Assembly: GCA_937922955.1 (NCBI GenBank)
Contig: CALAKO010000092.1
Coordinates: forward strand, 1-16,076
Length of the DNA stretch: 16,076 nt
Source of the DNA: an uncultured Peptococcaceae bacterium
Lineage (GTDB): Bacteria > Bacillota > Peptococcia > Peptococcales > Peptococcaceae
Reading direction: 5' to 3'
Positions 1 through 6,996 of the stretch are shown here, one piece after another. The translations under genes and the position numbers were made by a program. Each line of letters opens with the position of its first letter. Positions within the stretch are counted from its first letter, which is position 1. The notes below the pieces were generated by a model that saw only the letters and a program-made list of their open reading frames with translations, was not told where the DNA came from and ran no database searches.

Positions 1-51
1 AGCGCATGACTGTTAATCATGATGTCACTGGTTCGAGCCCAGTTCGGGGAG
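1..51 (+). tRNA. tRNA-Asn (anticodon GTT), 5' end outside window
   Basis: The window opens inside a tRNA. The anticodon arm is complete: a 5-bp stem (5-9 with 17-21) around a 7-base loop with GTT at 12-14, which reads Asn codons. The T arm pairs 27-31 with 39-43 around TTCGAGC, and 44-50 is the 3' acceptor strand with discriminator G at 51. The next bases are CCT, so the terminal CCA is not encoded and must be added by the CCA-adding enzyme. The D arm and 5' acceptor strand lie before base 1. The asparaginyl-tRNA synthetase gene lies about 7 kb downstream. Confidence 0.95.
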
Positions 52-58
52 CCTTATT

Positions 59-87
59 AAGACAGGATGTTATATCCTGTCTTTTTT
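59..87 (+). terminator. Rho-independent terminator after tRNA-Asn
   Basis: AAGACAGGAT (59-68) pairs with ATCCTGTCTT (74-83) around a 5-base loop, followed by a T run to 87. It closes the tRNA transcription unit. Confidence 0.9.
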
Positions 88-128
88 GTTATACGAGAAA
101 AATGGAATGTGTAAGGGAGGAGATCCAA

Positions 129-677
129 ATGCTGATTATTGATTGTTGTGTGCGTGGTGACGCATCTTGGACACGAAAATATTATCAAGCGTATCTGAAC
201 AAATATGGTATTAAAAATGCCGACTATCTGTTTCTTGCCGATCAAGCGTTTTCACCAATTGATCAAGATTATTTGGCAAAACGTGATGCACTCCGCTATG
301 CAGGTGCGTATGACAACGCACTGTTTGATTACGCGCGTCAGTTTAGAGACGCCGATGAAATTCTGGTGGCAGCGCCTTATTGGGATTTGTCGTTTCCTGC
401 CTTACTAAAGGTTTACTTGGAACACGTGGCGGTTTGTGACTTGACGTTTGGATACGATGTTGACGGGAAAAATATTGGTTTTTGCAAGGCCAATCGGTTG
501 CTGTATTTTTCCAGCTGCGGAGGATATGTAGGGCCGCACCATTTGGGCTTTGAATATGTGAAGTCTTTTGCCGAAATGCTGGGAATCAATAACAGTCAAT
601 GTTTTTCGCTTGAGGCAATGGACATTGATCCATCTCAGCGTGAGAAACTTTTAGCAGACGCTGTCTTCAAGTTATAA
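129..677 (+). CDS. Flavodoxin-fold NAD(P)H-dependent oxidoreductase (AzoR/NQO-like)
   Basis: A protein of 182 residues resembling the Flavodoxin_2 family of FMN-dependent quinone reductases and azoreductases, which are cytoplasmic and move two electrons from NAD(P)H to quinones or similar acceptors. What shows this is the Rossmann-like N-terminus (LIIDCCVRG), the DADEILVAAPYWDLSFPALLK block that matches the FMN-contacting 'AP.yn...P..LK' region of AzoR, and SSCGGY near residue 130, where AzoR has its glycine pair. It is slightly shorter than typical AzoR (about 200 residues). The start was chosen at 129 because an AGGGAGGAGA ribosome site lies 7 bases upstream; an in-frame ATG at 6 falls inside the tRNA and is rejected. 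It sits 27 bases before the PAP2 gene with no terminator between them. The physiological substrate cannot be told from sequence. Confidence 0.8.
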   Translation: MLIIDCCVRGDASWTRKYYQAYLNKYGIKNADYLFLADQAFSPIDQDYLAKRDALRYAGAYDNALFDYARQFRDADEILVAAPYWDLSFPALLKVYLEHVAVCDLTFGYDVDGKNIGFCKANRLLYFSSCGGYVGPHHLGFEYVKSFAEMLGINNSQCFSLEAMDIDPSQREKLLADAVFKL

Positions 678-704
678 GGAAGATTATTTTCTGTGAGGTG
701 TGCG

Positions 705-1256
705 ATGAATTTGGTGAATCAATGGAATTTCGCCATTCTTGATTTTATTCAGACGCATTTCAGATCGTCGTTGGGCGATGTGGTGATGCCATTTATCACG
801 TCGTTAGCCAATATAGGGATGATTTGGATCCTGTTGGGTCTGCTGCTGGTGACGAGAAAACGCTGGCGGGCTGCTGGCCTTCTGCTATTGTCTGCGCTAC
901 TAATTGAATCGCTGTTTTGCAATGTTATTTTGAAAAATATGTTTGCCGTTCCGCGCCCATTCGATATCAGAACAGGAATTGATCTGTTAATTCCAAAGCC
1001 GATGGATTATTCTTTTCCTTCTGGACATACAGGCGCATCGTTTGCGGCTGTCACAGCTTTGTTTCTGAGCAAGTATAAGTATTGGGCTGTAGCTCTGGTG
1101 CTGGCTGTTTTGATTTCATTTTCACGATTGTATCTTTATGTGCACTATCCGACGGATGTATTGGGTGGCATCGTTCTTGGCGTGTTAAGCGGATGGCTGG
1201 CTTATCAATTATATGGCATTGTAAAAAGACGTTATGAAAAAAGGAAGCAGAAATGA
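705..1256 (+). CDS. PAP2-family membrane phosphatase, undecaprenyl-diphosphatase-like
   Basis: An integral membrane phosphatase of about 183 residues. All three signature motifs of the PAP2 superfamily are intact: K-x6-RP (KNMFAVPRP), PSGH (FPSGHTGASFA) and SR-x5-H-x3-D (SRLYLYVHYPTD). Hydrophobic stretches fit five or six membrane helices. Bacillota proteins of this size and layout (BcrC type) often remove a phosphate from undecaprenyl pyrophosphate, recycling the lipid carrier for cell-wall synthesis; phosphatidylglycerol-phosphate phosphatase is an alternative. The ATG at 705 has GAGG 6 bases upstream; a GTG at 693 (AAGGAAG at 676-682) would add four residues and cannot be excluded. The stop codon lies in the loop of the terminator hairpin. 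Confidence 0.85.
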   Translation: MNLVNQWNFAILDFIQTHFRSSLGDVVMPFITSLANIGMIWILLGLLLVTRKRWRAAGLLLLSALLIESLFCNVILKNMFAVPRPFDIRTGIDLLIPKPMDYSFPSGHTGASFAAVTALFLSKYKYWAVALVLAVLISFSRLYLYVHYPTDVLGGIVLGVLSGWLAYQLYGIVKRRYEKRKQK

Positions 1257-1280
1257 GAGATCGTTTCTGCTTCCTTTTTT
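1237..1280 (+). terminator. Strong intrinsic terminator of the oxidoreductase-PAP2 unit
   Basis: A 17-bp arm at 1237-1253, including GGAAGCAGAAA, pairs with 1264-1280 around a 10-base loop and ends in six T. The upstream gene's stop codon (1254-1256) is in the loop. It separates this unit from the biotin operon. Confidence 0.9.
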
Positions 1281-1284
1281 GTTT

Positions 1285-1319
1285 GATTGTAAACCTTGCT
1301 ATACTTATAGTTGACAATC
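1285..1319. promoter_or_regulatory. Putative BirA (biotin repressor) operator
   Basis: GATTGTAAAC (1285-1294) and GTTGACAATC (1310-1319) form an inverted repeat with 9 of 10 positions matching, separated by 15 bases. This resembles the known BirA operator form, TTGTAAAC or TTGTTAAC half-sites spaced by about 14-16 bases. It overlaps the -35 hexamer of the bioY promoter, so holo-BirA binding would block RNA polymerase when biotin is plentiful. Seen: repeat, spacing and position. Inferred: BirA as the binder. Confidence 0.8.
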
Positions 1320-1339
1320 GTGTGAGTTTATGGGATACT
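1311..1339 (+). promoter_or_regulatory. Sigma-A promoter of the biotin operon (extended -10)
   Basis: A perfect TTGACA (1311-1316), a 17-base spacer and GATACT (1334-1339), preceded by TG at 1331-1332 as in extended -10 promoters. The -35 lies within the right arm of the BirA-type repeat. Transcription would start near 1346, leaving a leader of about 80 bases before bioY. Confidence 0.8.
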
Positions 1340-1425
1340 CGTTTTACTAATTTATGAAGAAGGTTATTGATCATACGAAAATTTTACATTCGATAGAAAT
1401 GGAGTATTTGGAGGGGATGTATTTA

Positions 1426-1983
1426 ATGAGGGGTAAAAGACATTCTAGAGATTACATATTGTGCGCACTGTTTGCTGCGTTAATTGCTGTTGGCGCATTT
1501 ATTCGTATTCCAATACCGGTGGTGCCATTTACGCTGCAGCTTTTATTTACGATGATGGCCGGATTGTTGCTTGGTGGACGACTGGGCGCAATGTCTGTTT
1601 GTGTGTATATCGCAATGGGATTGATGGGACTTCCAGTCTTTGCGGAGGGTGGCGGACTTATGTACCTATTCAAGCCAAGTTTTGGCTATTTGATTGGTTT
1701 TGCAGTGGCTTCTTATGTAACGGGAAGGATCGCTCGTGGTGTTGAAAGGCCAGGCTATACACGCTTGTTGGCTGCCAATTTTATTGGCTTGTTCATTGTT
1801 TACATTTTTGGAATGACTTACTACTACCTAATGAGCAATTTTTATCTTGGATCGCCGATCGGCTTGATGCCGCTGTTCATTTATTGCTTCCTTCTGGCTG
1901 TTCCAGGGGACATTGTATTGTGCATTCTTGCGGCTATTCTTGGAAAGCGATTGATTCCTTTGTTGCCAAGGATGAGTGTGTAG
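1426..1983 (+). CDS. bioY: Biotin transporter BioY (ECF-type substrate-binding subunit)
   Basis: A hydrophobic protein of 185 residues with about six membrane helices, the S component that captures biotin in the membrane. Recognisable BioY blocks include RIPIPVVPFTLQ near the first helix, the LAGLLLGGRLG-like segment (MMAGLLLGGRLGA), the GLMGLPVFAEGGG loop and the PSFGYLIGF motif; these are family hallmarks. The start at 1426 fits the GGAGGGG site 9 bases upstream; in-frame ATGs at 1354 and 1417 lack a suitable ribosome site. No ECF ATPase or T subunit lies nearby, so BioY would share modules encoded elsewhere or act alone, as reported for some BioY. First gene of the operon, under the putative BirA operator. 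Confidence 0.93.
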   Translation: MRGKRHSRDYILCALFAALIAVGAFIRIPIPVVPFTLQLLFTMMAGLLLGGRLGAMSVCVYIAMGLMGLPVFAEGGGLMYLFKPSFGYLIGFAVASYVTGRIARGVERPGYTRLLAANFIGLFIVYIFGMTYYYLMSNFYLGSPIGLMPLFIYCFLLAVPGDIVLCILAAILGKRLIPLLPRMSV

Positions 1984-2013
1984 CTTTTGAGTTGATGAAT
2001 ATGGAGGTGCAAC

Positions 2014-2697
2014 ATGGCGAAATCCCTGTTTGTTACAGGAACAGGAACGGATGTTGGAAAAACTTACATCACGGGTCTTATTCTGAAAAAAATCGTAGAG
2101 AATAATGATGTGTGCGCCTATTATAAGGCAGCGATGAGTGGCAATGAACGAGCGGACGATGGGCATTTAGTGGCAGGCGATGCGTTGTTTGTGAAAAAAA
2201 CGTCGGGGGTGGCTCAGCCGTTGGACACCATGTGCCCGTATCTTTATGAGTCCGCAGTGTCTCCGCATTTGGCAGCAAAAATAGAAGGCAACCCGATCAA
2301 CCTGGATGTTGTTCTTGCGCACTATGATGACCTCTGCCGACAGTACGATTTCGTGACGGTTGAAGGATCGGGTGGCATCGTTTGCCCGCTGCGCTATGAC
2401 GAGCAGGAAATCTTTCTGGAGGATATTATTAAGGCACGTCGTATGGGATGTTTGCTGGTTGCTGATGCAGGGTTGGGCACCATCAATGACGTGGTGCTAT
2501 CGGTCAAATACATGGAAGCCTGTCAAATTCCAGTCAGGGGAATCGTTTTTAATCGCTTCGAGCCGGGAAATGTGCTACATGAGGATAATCGTTCTATGTG
2601 CGAGCGGCTGACTGGGGTGCAGGTGGTGACTTGTGTGAAAGACGGTGACTCTGATATTGATATTTCGATTGATGATTTAAAAAGATTGTATAGTTAG
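2014..2697 (+). CDS. bioD: Dethiobiotin synthetase
   Basis: An ATP-dependent cytoplasmic enzyme of 227 residues that closes the ureido ring of 7,8-diaminopelargonate with CO2 to give dethiobiotin. The P-loop GTGTDVGKT is at residues 9-17, YYKAAMSG (Lys38, equivalent to the substrate-binding lysine region of E. coli BioD) follows, and VEGSGGIVCPL matches the conserved EG(A/S)GG segment. VFNR near the C-terminus is a likely nucleotide-specificity region. GGAGGTG lies 4 bases before the ATG. It is 30 bases behind bioY and 15 before bioA, so the three are co-transcribed. Length and motifs are normal for the family. Confidence 0.95.
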   Translation: MAKSLFVTGTGTDVGKTYITGLILKKIVENNDVCAYYKAAMSGNERADDGHLVAGDALFVKKTSGVAQPLDTMCPYLYESAVSPHLAAKIEGNPINLDVVLAHYDDLCRQYDFVTVEGSGGIVCPLRYDEQEIFLEDIIKARRMGCLLVADAGLGTINDVVLSVKYMEACQIPVRGIVFNRFEPGNVLHEDNRSMCERLTGVQVVTCVKDGDSDIDISIDDLKRLYS

Positions 2698-2712
2698 TCT
2701 TGGAGGTGGCAA

Positions 2713-3912
2713 ATGATCTGGTATCCATACACACAAATGAAAACGATGAAACAGCCTTACAAAATTGTTAAAGCGGAGGGTGTCTATCTTTACACGGAAG
2801 AACGTAAAATGATTGACTCCATTTCGTCGTGGTGGAGTGTTATACATGGTTATCATCATCCTGTACTGAATCAGGCCATCGAAAACCAGCTTCATGATTT
2901 TGCCCATGTCATGCTGGGTGGGCTGACTCATGATGCGGCTGAAAAATTGTCGAGCAAATTGGCATCTTGGCTGCCAGGAGATTTGAATCACTGCTTCTTT
3001 TCGGATTCGGGCAGCGTGGCTGTTGAAGTCGCGTTGAAAATGGCACTGCAATACTACATGAATCGTGGCGATAGTCAACGCACCATGGTGCTCGCGTTGG
3101 AGCACGCTTATCATGGTGACACGTTTAGAACCATGGAAATCGGCGATGATGAGGACTATCACACCATTTTGAAAGCATGCTCGAAAGATCGCCAGGTGAT
3201 TCATTGTCCAACGAACGAAATGGAATTGGAGCGTATCTTTGCAGCGTATCATGAACGGCTGAATGGCTTCATTGTGGAGCCACTTTTGCAAGGCGCCGGC
3301 GGCATGCGCATGTATGATGTGTCGTTTTTGAAACGTGCGAGAGAATTGTGCGATCAATACGGCGTGTTGTTGATTTTCGATGAAGTGGCGACAGGCTTTG
3401 GCCGCACGGGCCATCGTTTTGTGGCTGATCTGGTATTGCCGGACATTCTCGTTTTGGGCAAAGCCTTAACAGGTGGCTACATCGGGCATGCAGTGACTGT
3501 TGCAAATGAAAGAGTCTATGAGGAATTTTACAGCGACGATGATAGCCACGCTTTAATGCATGGTCCAACCTTCATGGGCAATGCGCTGGCCTGTCGCGCA
3601 GCTCTGGCGTCCATTGAATTGTTTGAAACGCAGGACTATATGGCAAAGATAAAGCGAATTGAGGAGATCACTCGACGCGAAATGGAAGGATTCTCGGACC
3701 CGCGCATTAAGGAGATACGCATCATGGGTGGCTGTGTCTGTGTGGAAGTCCATGACGCAGAAACGCTGCGAGGTTATCAAGAATTCGCTTATGAACGAGG
3801 CGTGTTCGCTCGGCCATTCTTGAACTACCTCTATGCGATGGTTCCTTATATTATCACAGAAGACGAGTTGGTTCAGGTGTTGGATACCATGAAAGCGTGG
3901 TTTAGGTCGTAA
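2713..3912 (+). CDS. bioA: Adenosylmethionine-8-amino-7-oxononanoate aminotransferase
   Basis: A class III PLP aminotransferase of 399 residues that converts 8-amino-7-oxononanoate to 7,8-diaminononanoate, classically using S-adenosylmethionine as amino donor. The N-terminal WYPYTQMK block is a BioA hallmark. SWWSVIHGYHHP (residues 39-50), FSDSGSVAVEVALKMA (96-111), the PLP-ring aspartate in IFDEVATGFGRTG (D223) and the Schiff-base lysine in LGKALTGGY (K250) are all present. It is somewhat shorter than E. coli BioA (429). Its product feeds BioD, encoded immediately upstream. No bioF or bioB follows; the operon ends at a hairpin shared with convergent lysA. Confidence 0.95.
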   Translation: MIWYPYTQMKTMKQPYKIVKAEGVYLYTEERKMIDSISSWWSVIHGYHHPVLNQAIENQLHDFAHVMLGGLTHDAAEKLSSKLASWLPGDLNHCFFSDSGSVAVEVALKMALQYYMNRGDSQRTMVLALEHAYHGDTFRTMEIGDDEDYHTILKACSKDRQVIHCPTNEMELERIFAAYHERLNGFIVEPLLQGAGGMRMYDVSFLKRARELCDQYGVLLIFDEVATGFGRTGHRFVADLVLPDILVLGKALTGGYIGHAVTVANERVYEEFYSDDDSHALMHGPTFMGNALACRAALASIELFETQDYMAKIKRIEEITRREMEGFSDPRIKEIRIMGGCVCVEVHDAETLRGYQEFAYERGVFARPFLNYLYAMVPYIITEDELVQVLDTMKAWFRS

Positions 3913-3947
3913 AAGCAAATAATTTGAAGGCGTGGTTGTAATGAAAG

Positions 3948-3988
3948 AAAAACAGCGTTGTCTACGACGGTAGAACAACGCTGTTTTT
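3948..3988. terminator. Terminator between convergent bioA and lysA
   Basis: ACAGCGTTGT (3952-3961) pairs with ACAACGCTGT (3975-3984), extended by AAAA/TTTT at the base and a small CTAC/GTAG helix inside. T runs follow on the plus strand (to 3990), and the flanking A run gives four to five T on the minus strand, so it can serve both bioA and lysA. Confidence 0.87.
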
Positions 3989-4018
3989 TTGTGTAGATGA
4001 GTGTCGAATGGATGATGA

Positions 4019-5260
4019 TTAGAATTTCAGAGTAGCGAAAAGGTCGTCAACGGTTTCAGCGCGGCGAATGAGGGTGACGCTGTGGTCTTCGTTCAGCAGA
4101 AGTTCAGCGGAACGAAGCTTGCCGTTGTAGTTGAAGCCCATGGAATGGCCGTGAGCACCAGAGTCGTGGATGACGAGGATGTCGCCTTCGTCGATTTTTG
4201 GCAGATCGCGCTGGATGGCGAATTTGTCGCAGTTTTCGCAGAGGCTGCCGACGACATCGTATACATGATCGTGTGGTGCGTCTTCTTTGCCAAGAATAGT
4301 GATGTGGTGATAAGCACCATACATCCCTGGACGCATGAGGTTTGCCATGCTGGCGTCCACACCGATGTAGTTGCGATAGGTGTCTTTGTGATGAATAGCG
4401 GTGGTAACGAGGTAGCCATAAGGGCCAGTTACCATACGACCGCATTCAAGCATGATCTTTAATGGATCAAGACCTGCTGGAACGATGATGTCTTCGTACA
4501 TTTTCTTAACCAGGCTGGATACGTATTCGAGATCCATTGGTTCTTGTTCTGGACGGTATGGGATACCGATGCCGCCGCCGAGGTCAACAAAGGAAATGCG
4601 TACGCCGGTCTTTTCGTATACTTCAACGATGAGGTCGAACATCATTTTAGCGGTTTCTGCAAAATATTCAGGGTTCAATTCGTTGGAAACAACCATGGTG
4701 TGCAAACCAAATTTTTCGCAGCCTTTTTCTTTGCAGAGGGCGTAAGCTTCAATGATTTGGTCTTTGGTCAGACCGTATTTTGCTTCTTCCGGCTTCCCGA
4801 TCAGTTCGTTGCCGTCGCGCAGTGGACCTGGGTTGTAACGGAAACAGATGGTCTTTGGCAGTTCGTGCTTGCGTTCGAGGTATTCAATGTGGCTGATGTC
4901 GTCCAGGTTAAGGATGGCGTCAAGCTTGATGGCGTAATCGTATTCGGACATTGGTGTGTTGTTGCTGGAGAACATGATGTCTTCGCCAGTGAGGCCGACC
5001 TGTTCGGAGAGGATGAGCTCTGGCAAAGAGCTGCAGTCGGCGCCAAGGCCTTCTTCTTTGAAAATTTTCAGGAGGCTAGGGTTTGGCGTTGCTTTAACCG
5101 CAAAGTATTCTTTGAATTCTGGTGCCCAGCTGAATGCGTTTTGCAGGCGATGAATATTATCAACGATGGCTTTTTTGTCATAAATATGAAATGGTGTTGG
5201 ATAGGTTTCAATGATTTTTTCCATTTCTTCTTTTGTAAATGGAACGGTTTTCTTGGACAT
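4019..5260 (-). CDS. lysA: Diaminopimelate decarboxylase
   Basis: A PLP fold-III decarboxylase of 413 residues that converts meso-diaminopimelate to lysine and CO2, the last step of lysine synthesis. The PLP lysine is K56 in YFAVKATPNP. DLGGGIGIPYRPEQEP is the glycine-rich phosphate-binding segment, followed by ECGRMVTGPYG, GSLCENCDKF (active-site Cys-Glu) and SGAHGHSMGFNYNG near the C-terminus. Where many LysA have HIGSQ, this one has HTMVVSNE, and ECGR replaces EPGR; these differences mark a LysA subgroup known from clostridia and related anaerobes rather than a defect. An AAGGAGG site lies 8 bases before the ATG. Single gene, transcribed towards bioA. Confidence 0.92.
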   Translation of the reverse strand: MSKKTVPFTKEEMEKIIETYPTPFHIYDKKAIVDNIHRLQNAFSWAPEFKEYFAVKATPNPSLLKIFKEEGLGADCSSLPELILSEQVGLTGEDIMFSSNNTPMSEYDYAIKLDAILNLDDISHIEYLERKHELPKTICFRYNPGPLRDGNELIGKPEEAKYGLTKDQIIEAYALCKEKGCEKFGLHTMVVSNELNPEYFAETAKMMFDLIVEVYEKTGVRISFVDLGGGIGIPYRPEQEPMDLEYVSSLVKKMYEDIIVPAGLDPLKIMLECGRMVTGPYGYLVTTAIHHKDTYRNYIGVDASMANLMRPGMYGAYHHITILGKEDAPHDHVYDVVGSLCENCDKFAIQRDLPKIDEGDILVIHDSGAHGHSMGFNYNGKLRSAELLLNEDHSVTLIRRAETVDDLFATLKF

Positions 5261-5286
5261 GTTCTTTCCTCCTTGAATAAATATGC

Positions 5287-5319
5287 TTTAAGCTTAAACT
5301 AACTCCTCTTTGTTGTCAA
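5287..5319 (-). promoter_or_regulatory. Candidate lysA promoter with overlapping 12-bp palindrome
   Basis: On the minus strand TTGACA (5319-5314) is followed after 17 bases by TAAGCT (5296-5291), a weak -10. That -10 lies inside TTTAAGCTTAAA (5287-5298), a perfect 12-bp palindrome that could be an operator. The -35 is convincing; the -10 matches only three of six positions. Confidence 0.45.
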
Positions 5320-5582
5320 GATGTGCAAAGACAAATCAAATTAAAGTAGGCCATATTCATACTATTCTCTATGTTTTCTTGTCAAAATGAATTTTTATGC
5401 GGCAGTTTGCATGATAATAAAATGGATGGGGTGATCGTTAAAAGAAAAAGTGTGGAGTGGGCGTATAGTGTTTTGACGATGATGAACAGGCATGTTATAC
5501 TGTGAGGTAGCCTAATAAGGAGTGATTGGTGATTAAGAAATTAATTTCATGAAAATATGATGGGAATGGAAGGTGATTTCTT
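5320..5582. other. Divergent lysA/lepB intergenic region
   Basis: The 322-base gap between the divergent lysA and lepB genes (5261-5582) holds the candidate lysA promoter, the lepB operon promoter (5473-5501) and an AT-rich middle in which I see no gene, riboswitch or clear hairpin. Very short ORFs (for example a GTG at 5529 reading seven codons, after AAGGAG at 5517-5522) are too small to claim as genes. Confidence 0.5.
5473..5501 (+). promoter_or_regulatory. Sigma-A promoter of the lepB-rbgA-asnS-yajQ operon
   Basis: TTGACG (5473-5478), a 17-base spacer and TATACT (5496-5501): five of six matches in each hexamer at ideal spacing. The start point would be near 5508, giving a leader of about 75 bases before the lepB start codon. 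Confidence 0.8.
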
Positions 5583-6131
5583 TTGAGTGAACAGGAAGAG
5601 CAGAAAAAAACGAACTATTTTAGAGAATACCTCTTGCCGGTCATTATTGCGTTAGCCATTGTTGTGGTGTTGCGCATGTTTGTGGTTGGGATGTATTATG
5701 TGCCAACCGGCTCAATGATTCCTACCTTAGAGATTGACGATAAAGTCGTGGCAACGAAATTCTCGTACAGTCTCCATGAACCGGAACGCGGAGATGTTGT
5801 CGTCTTTAAATATCCAGTTTATGAAGAACAAGGATTGGAAACGGTGGTTTATGTAAAACGACTCATTGGTTTACCTGGCGAGACGTTGGAGATTAAAAAT
5901 AACACCGTGTATATTAATGGGACCCCATTGGAAGAAGACTATGTGAACAGCAATACCAATATGCCTGATTACGGTCCAATCACAATCCCTGAGGGAGAGT
6001 ATTTTATGATGGGCGATAACAGAAACGATTCGAGCGACAGTCGAATTTGGGGCACTGTAAAGGCTGAATATCTTATTGCAAAAGCGCAATTCATTTATTG
6101 GCCGCTCGATCATATGGGGAGGTTAGATTAA
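5583..6131 (+). CDS. lepB: Signal peptidase I
   Basis: A membrane-anchored serine protease of 182 residues that removes signal peptides from exported proteins at the outer face of the membrane. A short basic and acidic N-terminus is followed by one membrane helix at about residues 16-37. The catalytic serine is S44 in PTGSMIPTL, and the general-base lysine is K92 in VVYVKRLIGLPGE. The conserved MMGDNRNDSSDSR box is close to the C-terminus. Size and single anchor fit the short Gram-positive (SipS-like) type. It starts on TTG at 5583 with GGAAGGTG about 7 bases upstream. Its stop overlaps the next start by one base (TAATG), implying translational coupling to rbgA, an order also seen in Bacillus. 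Confidence 0.93.
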   Translation: MSEQEEQKKTNYFREYLLPVIIALAIVVVLRMFVVGMYYVPTGSMIPTLEIDDKVVATKFSYSLHEPERGDVVVFKYPVYEEQGLETVVYVKRLIGLPGETLEIKNNTVYINGTPLEEDYVNSNTNMPDYGPITIPEGEYFMMGDNRNDSSDSRIWGTVKAEYLIAKAQFIYWPLDHMGRLD

Positions 6132-6985
6132 TGGCTACCATTCAATGGTTCCCAGGACATATGACCAAAGCGCGTCGTATGATTGAACAAGAGCTGAAGC
6201 TGGTTGACGTTGTCATTGAGTTGGTCGATGCGCGTATACCGGAGAGCAGCCGAAATCCATTGTTGAGCGAAATCATTGGCAAGAAACGGCCGCGCTTGAT
6301 CATTTTGAACAAAGCGGATTTGGCGGACCCAAATCGCACACAGTATTGGTTGCAGAAATACACGGCGGGCAATAATCTGGCGGTGGCTGTCAACTCAACC
6401 AGTGGCCGCAAAAAATTGCAGCAGACCATTGTCGATGCCGTGTATGAATTAACCGCTGCGAAACGTCAGCGCTTTCTTGATAAAGGCGCAACAAGTGTCA
6501 CCTTGCGTGTGATGGTGGTTGGCATCCCAAACGTCGGTAAGAGTACGTTTATTAATATGCTTTTGGGACGCGGCATGACAACCACGGGCAATAAACCGGG
6601 TGTTACGAAGGGGAAACAGTGGGTGCGTTTGACCGATGACATTGAGCTTCTTGACACGCCGGGGCTGCTGTGGCATAAATTTGAGGACCAGGAAGTTGGC
6701 AATAAATTGGCCATGACTGGTGCCATCAGCGATGATGTGTTTGTGTGGGAAGACGTTGCATTTCGCTTTTTGCAGATTGCGCAGGAACGTTATGCGGGGC
6801 TCCTGAGAGAGCGCTATTCTATCGAAGACGATGTGGCGCATATGGACACCTATGAACTCATGCAAACCATTGGCCGCAAGCGTGGTGCAATCGTTCGCGG
6901 CAATAAAGTGGACGATTTGAAAACCGCACATATTATATTAAAAGATTTTCGTGATAATAAAATTGGGCGTATCACGTTGGAATAA
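6131..6985 (+). CDS. rbgA: Ribosome biogenesis GTPase RbgA/YlqF
   Basis: A circularly permuted GTPase of 284 residues needed for late assembly of the 50S subunit in Bacillus. The motif order is permuted as expected: G4 (LNKADL, residues 59-64) comes before G1 (GIPNVGKS, 131-138), the GVTKG loop that includes the G2 Thr, and G3 (DTPG, 175-178). The N-terminal IQWFPGHMTKA sequence is a hallmark of the YlqF family, and the C-terminal helical domain follows. The start at 6131 has GGGGAGG 8 bases upstream and shares one base with the lepB stop; an upstream in-frame ATG at 6098 lies inside lepB and is rejected. asnS follows after 11 bases. Confidence 0.95.
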   Translation: MATIQWFPGHMTKARRMIEQELKLVDVVIELVDARIPESSRNPLLSEIIGKKRPRLIILNKADLADPNRTQYWLQKYTAGNNLAVAVNSTSGRKKLQQTIVDAVYELTAAKRQRFLDKGATSVTLRVMVVGIPNVGKSTFINMLLGRGMTTTGNKPGVTKGKQWVRLTDDIELLDTPGLLWHKFEDQEVGNKLAMTGAISDDVFVWEDVAFRFLQIAQERYAGLLRERYSIEDDVAHMDTYELMQTIGRKRGAIVRGNKVDDLKTAHIILKDFRDNKIGRITLE

Positions 6986-6996
6986 GGAGGAAAAGT

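Noticed and set aside
2677..3414. 245-codon minus-strand open frame opposite bioA
   Set aside because: Antisense shadow of bioA; composition has no family resemblance.
3941..3973. Eleven-codon ATG ORF inside the bioA/lysA terminator
   Set aside because: It is made by the hairpin sequence itself and has no good ribosome site.
4544..5302. 252-codon plus-strand open frame opposite lysA
   Set aside because: It mirrors the lysA coding strand, is rich in Phe, Val and Trp as expected for an antisense shadow, and lysA is unambiguous.
5529..5552. Seven-codon GTG ORF after AAGGAG in the lepB leader
   Set aside because: Too short to claim as a peptide, with no attenuator hairpin or repeated regulatory codons to support a leader role.
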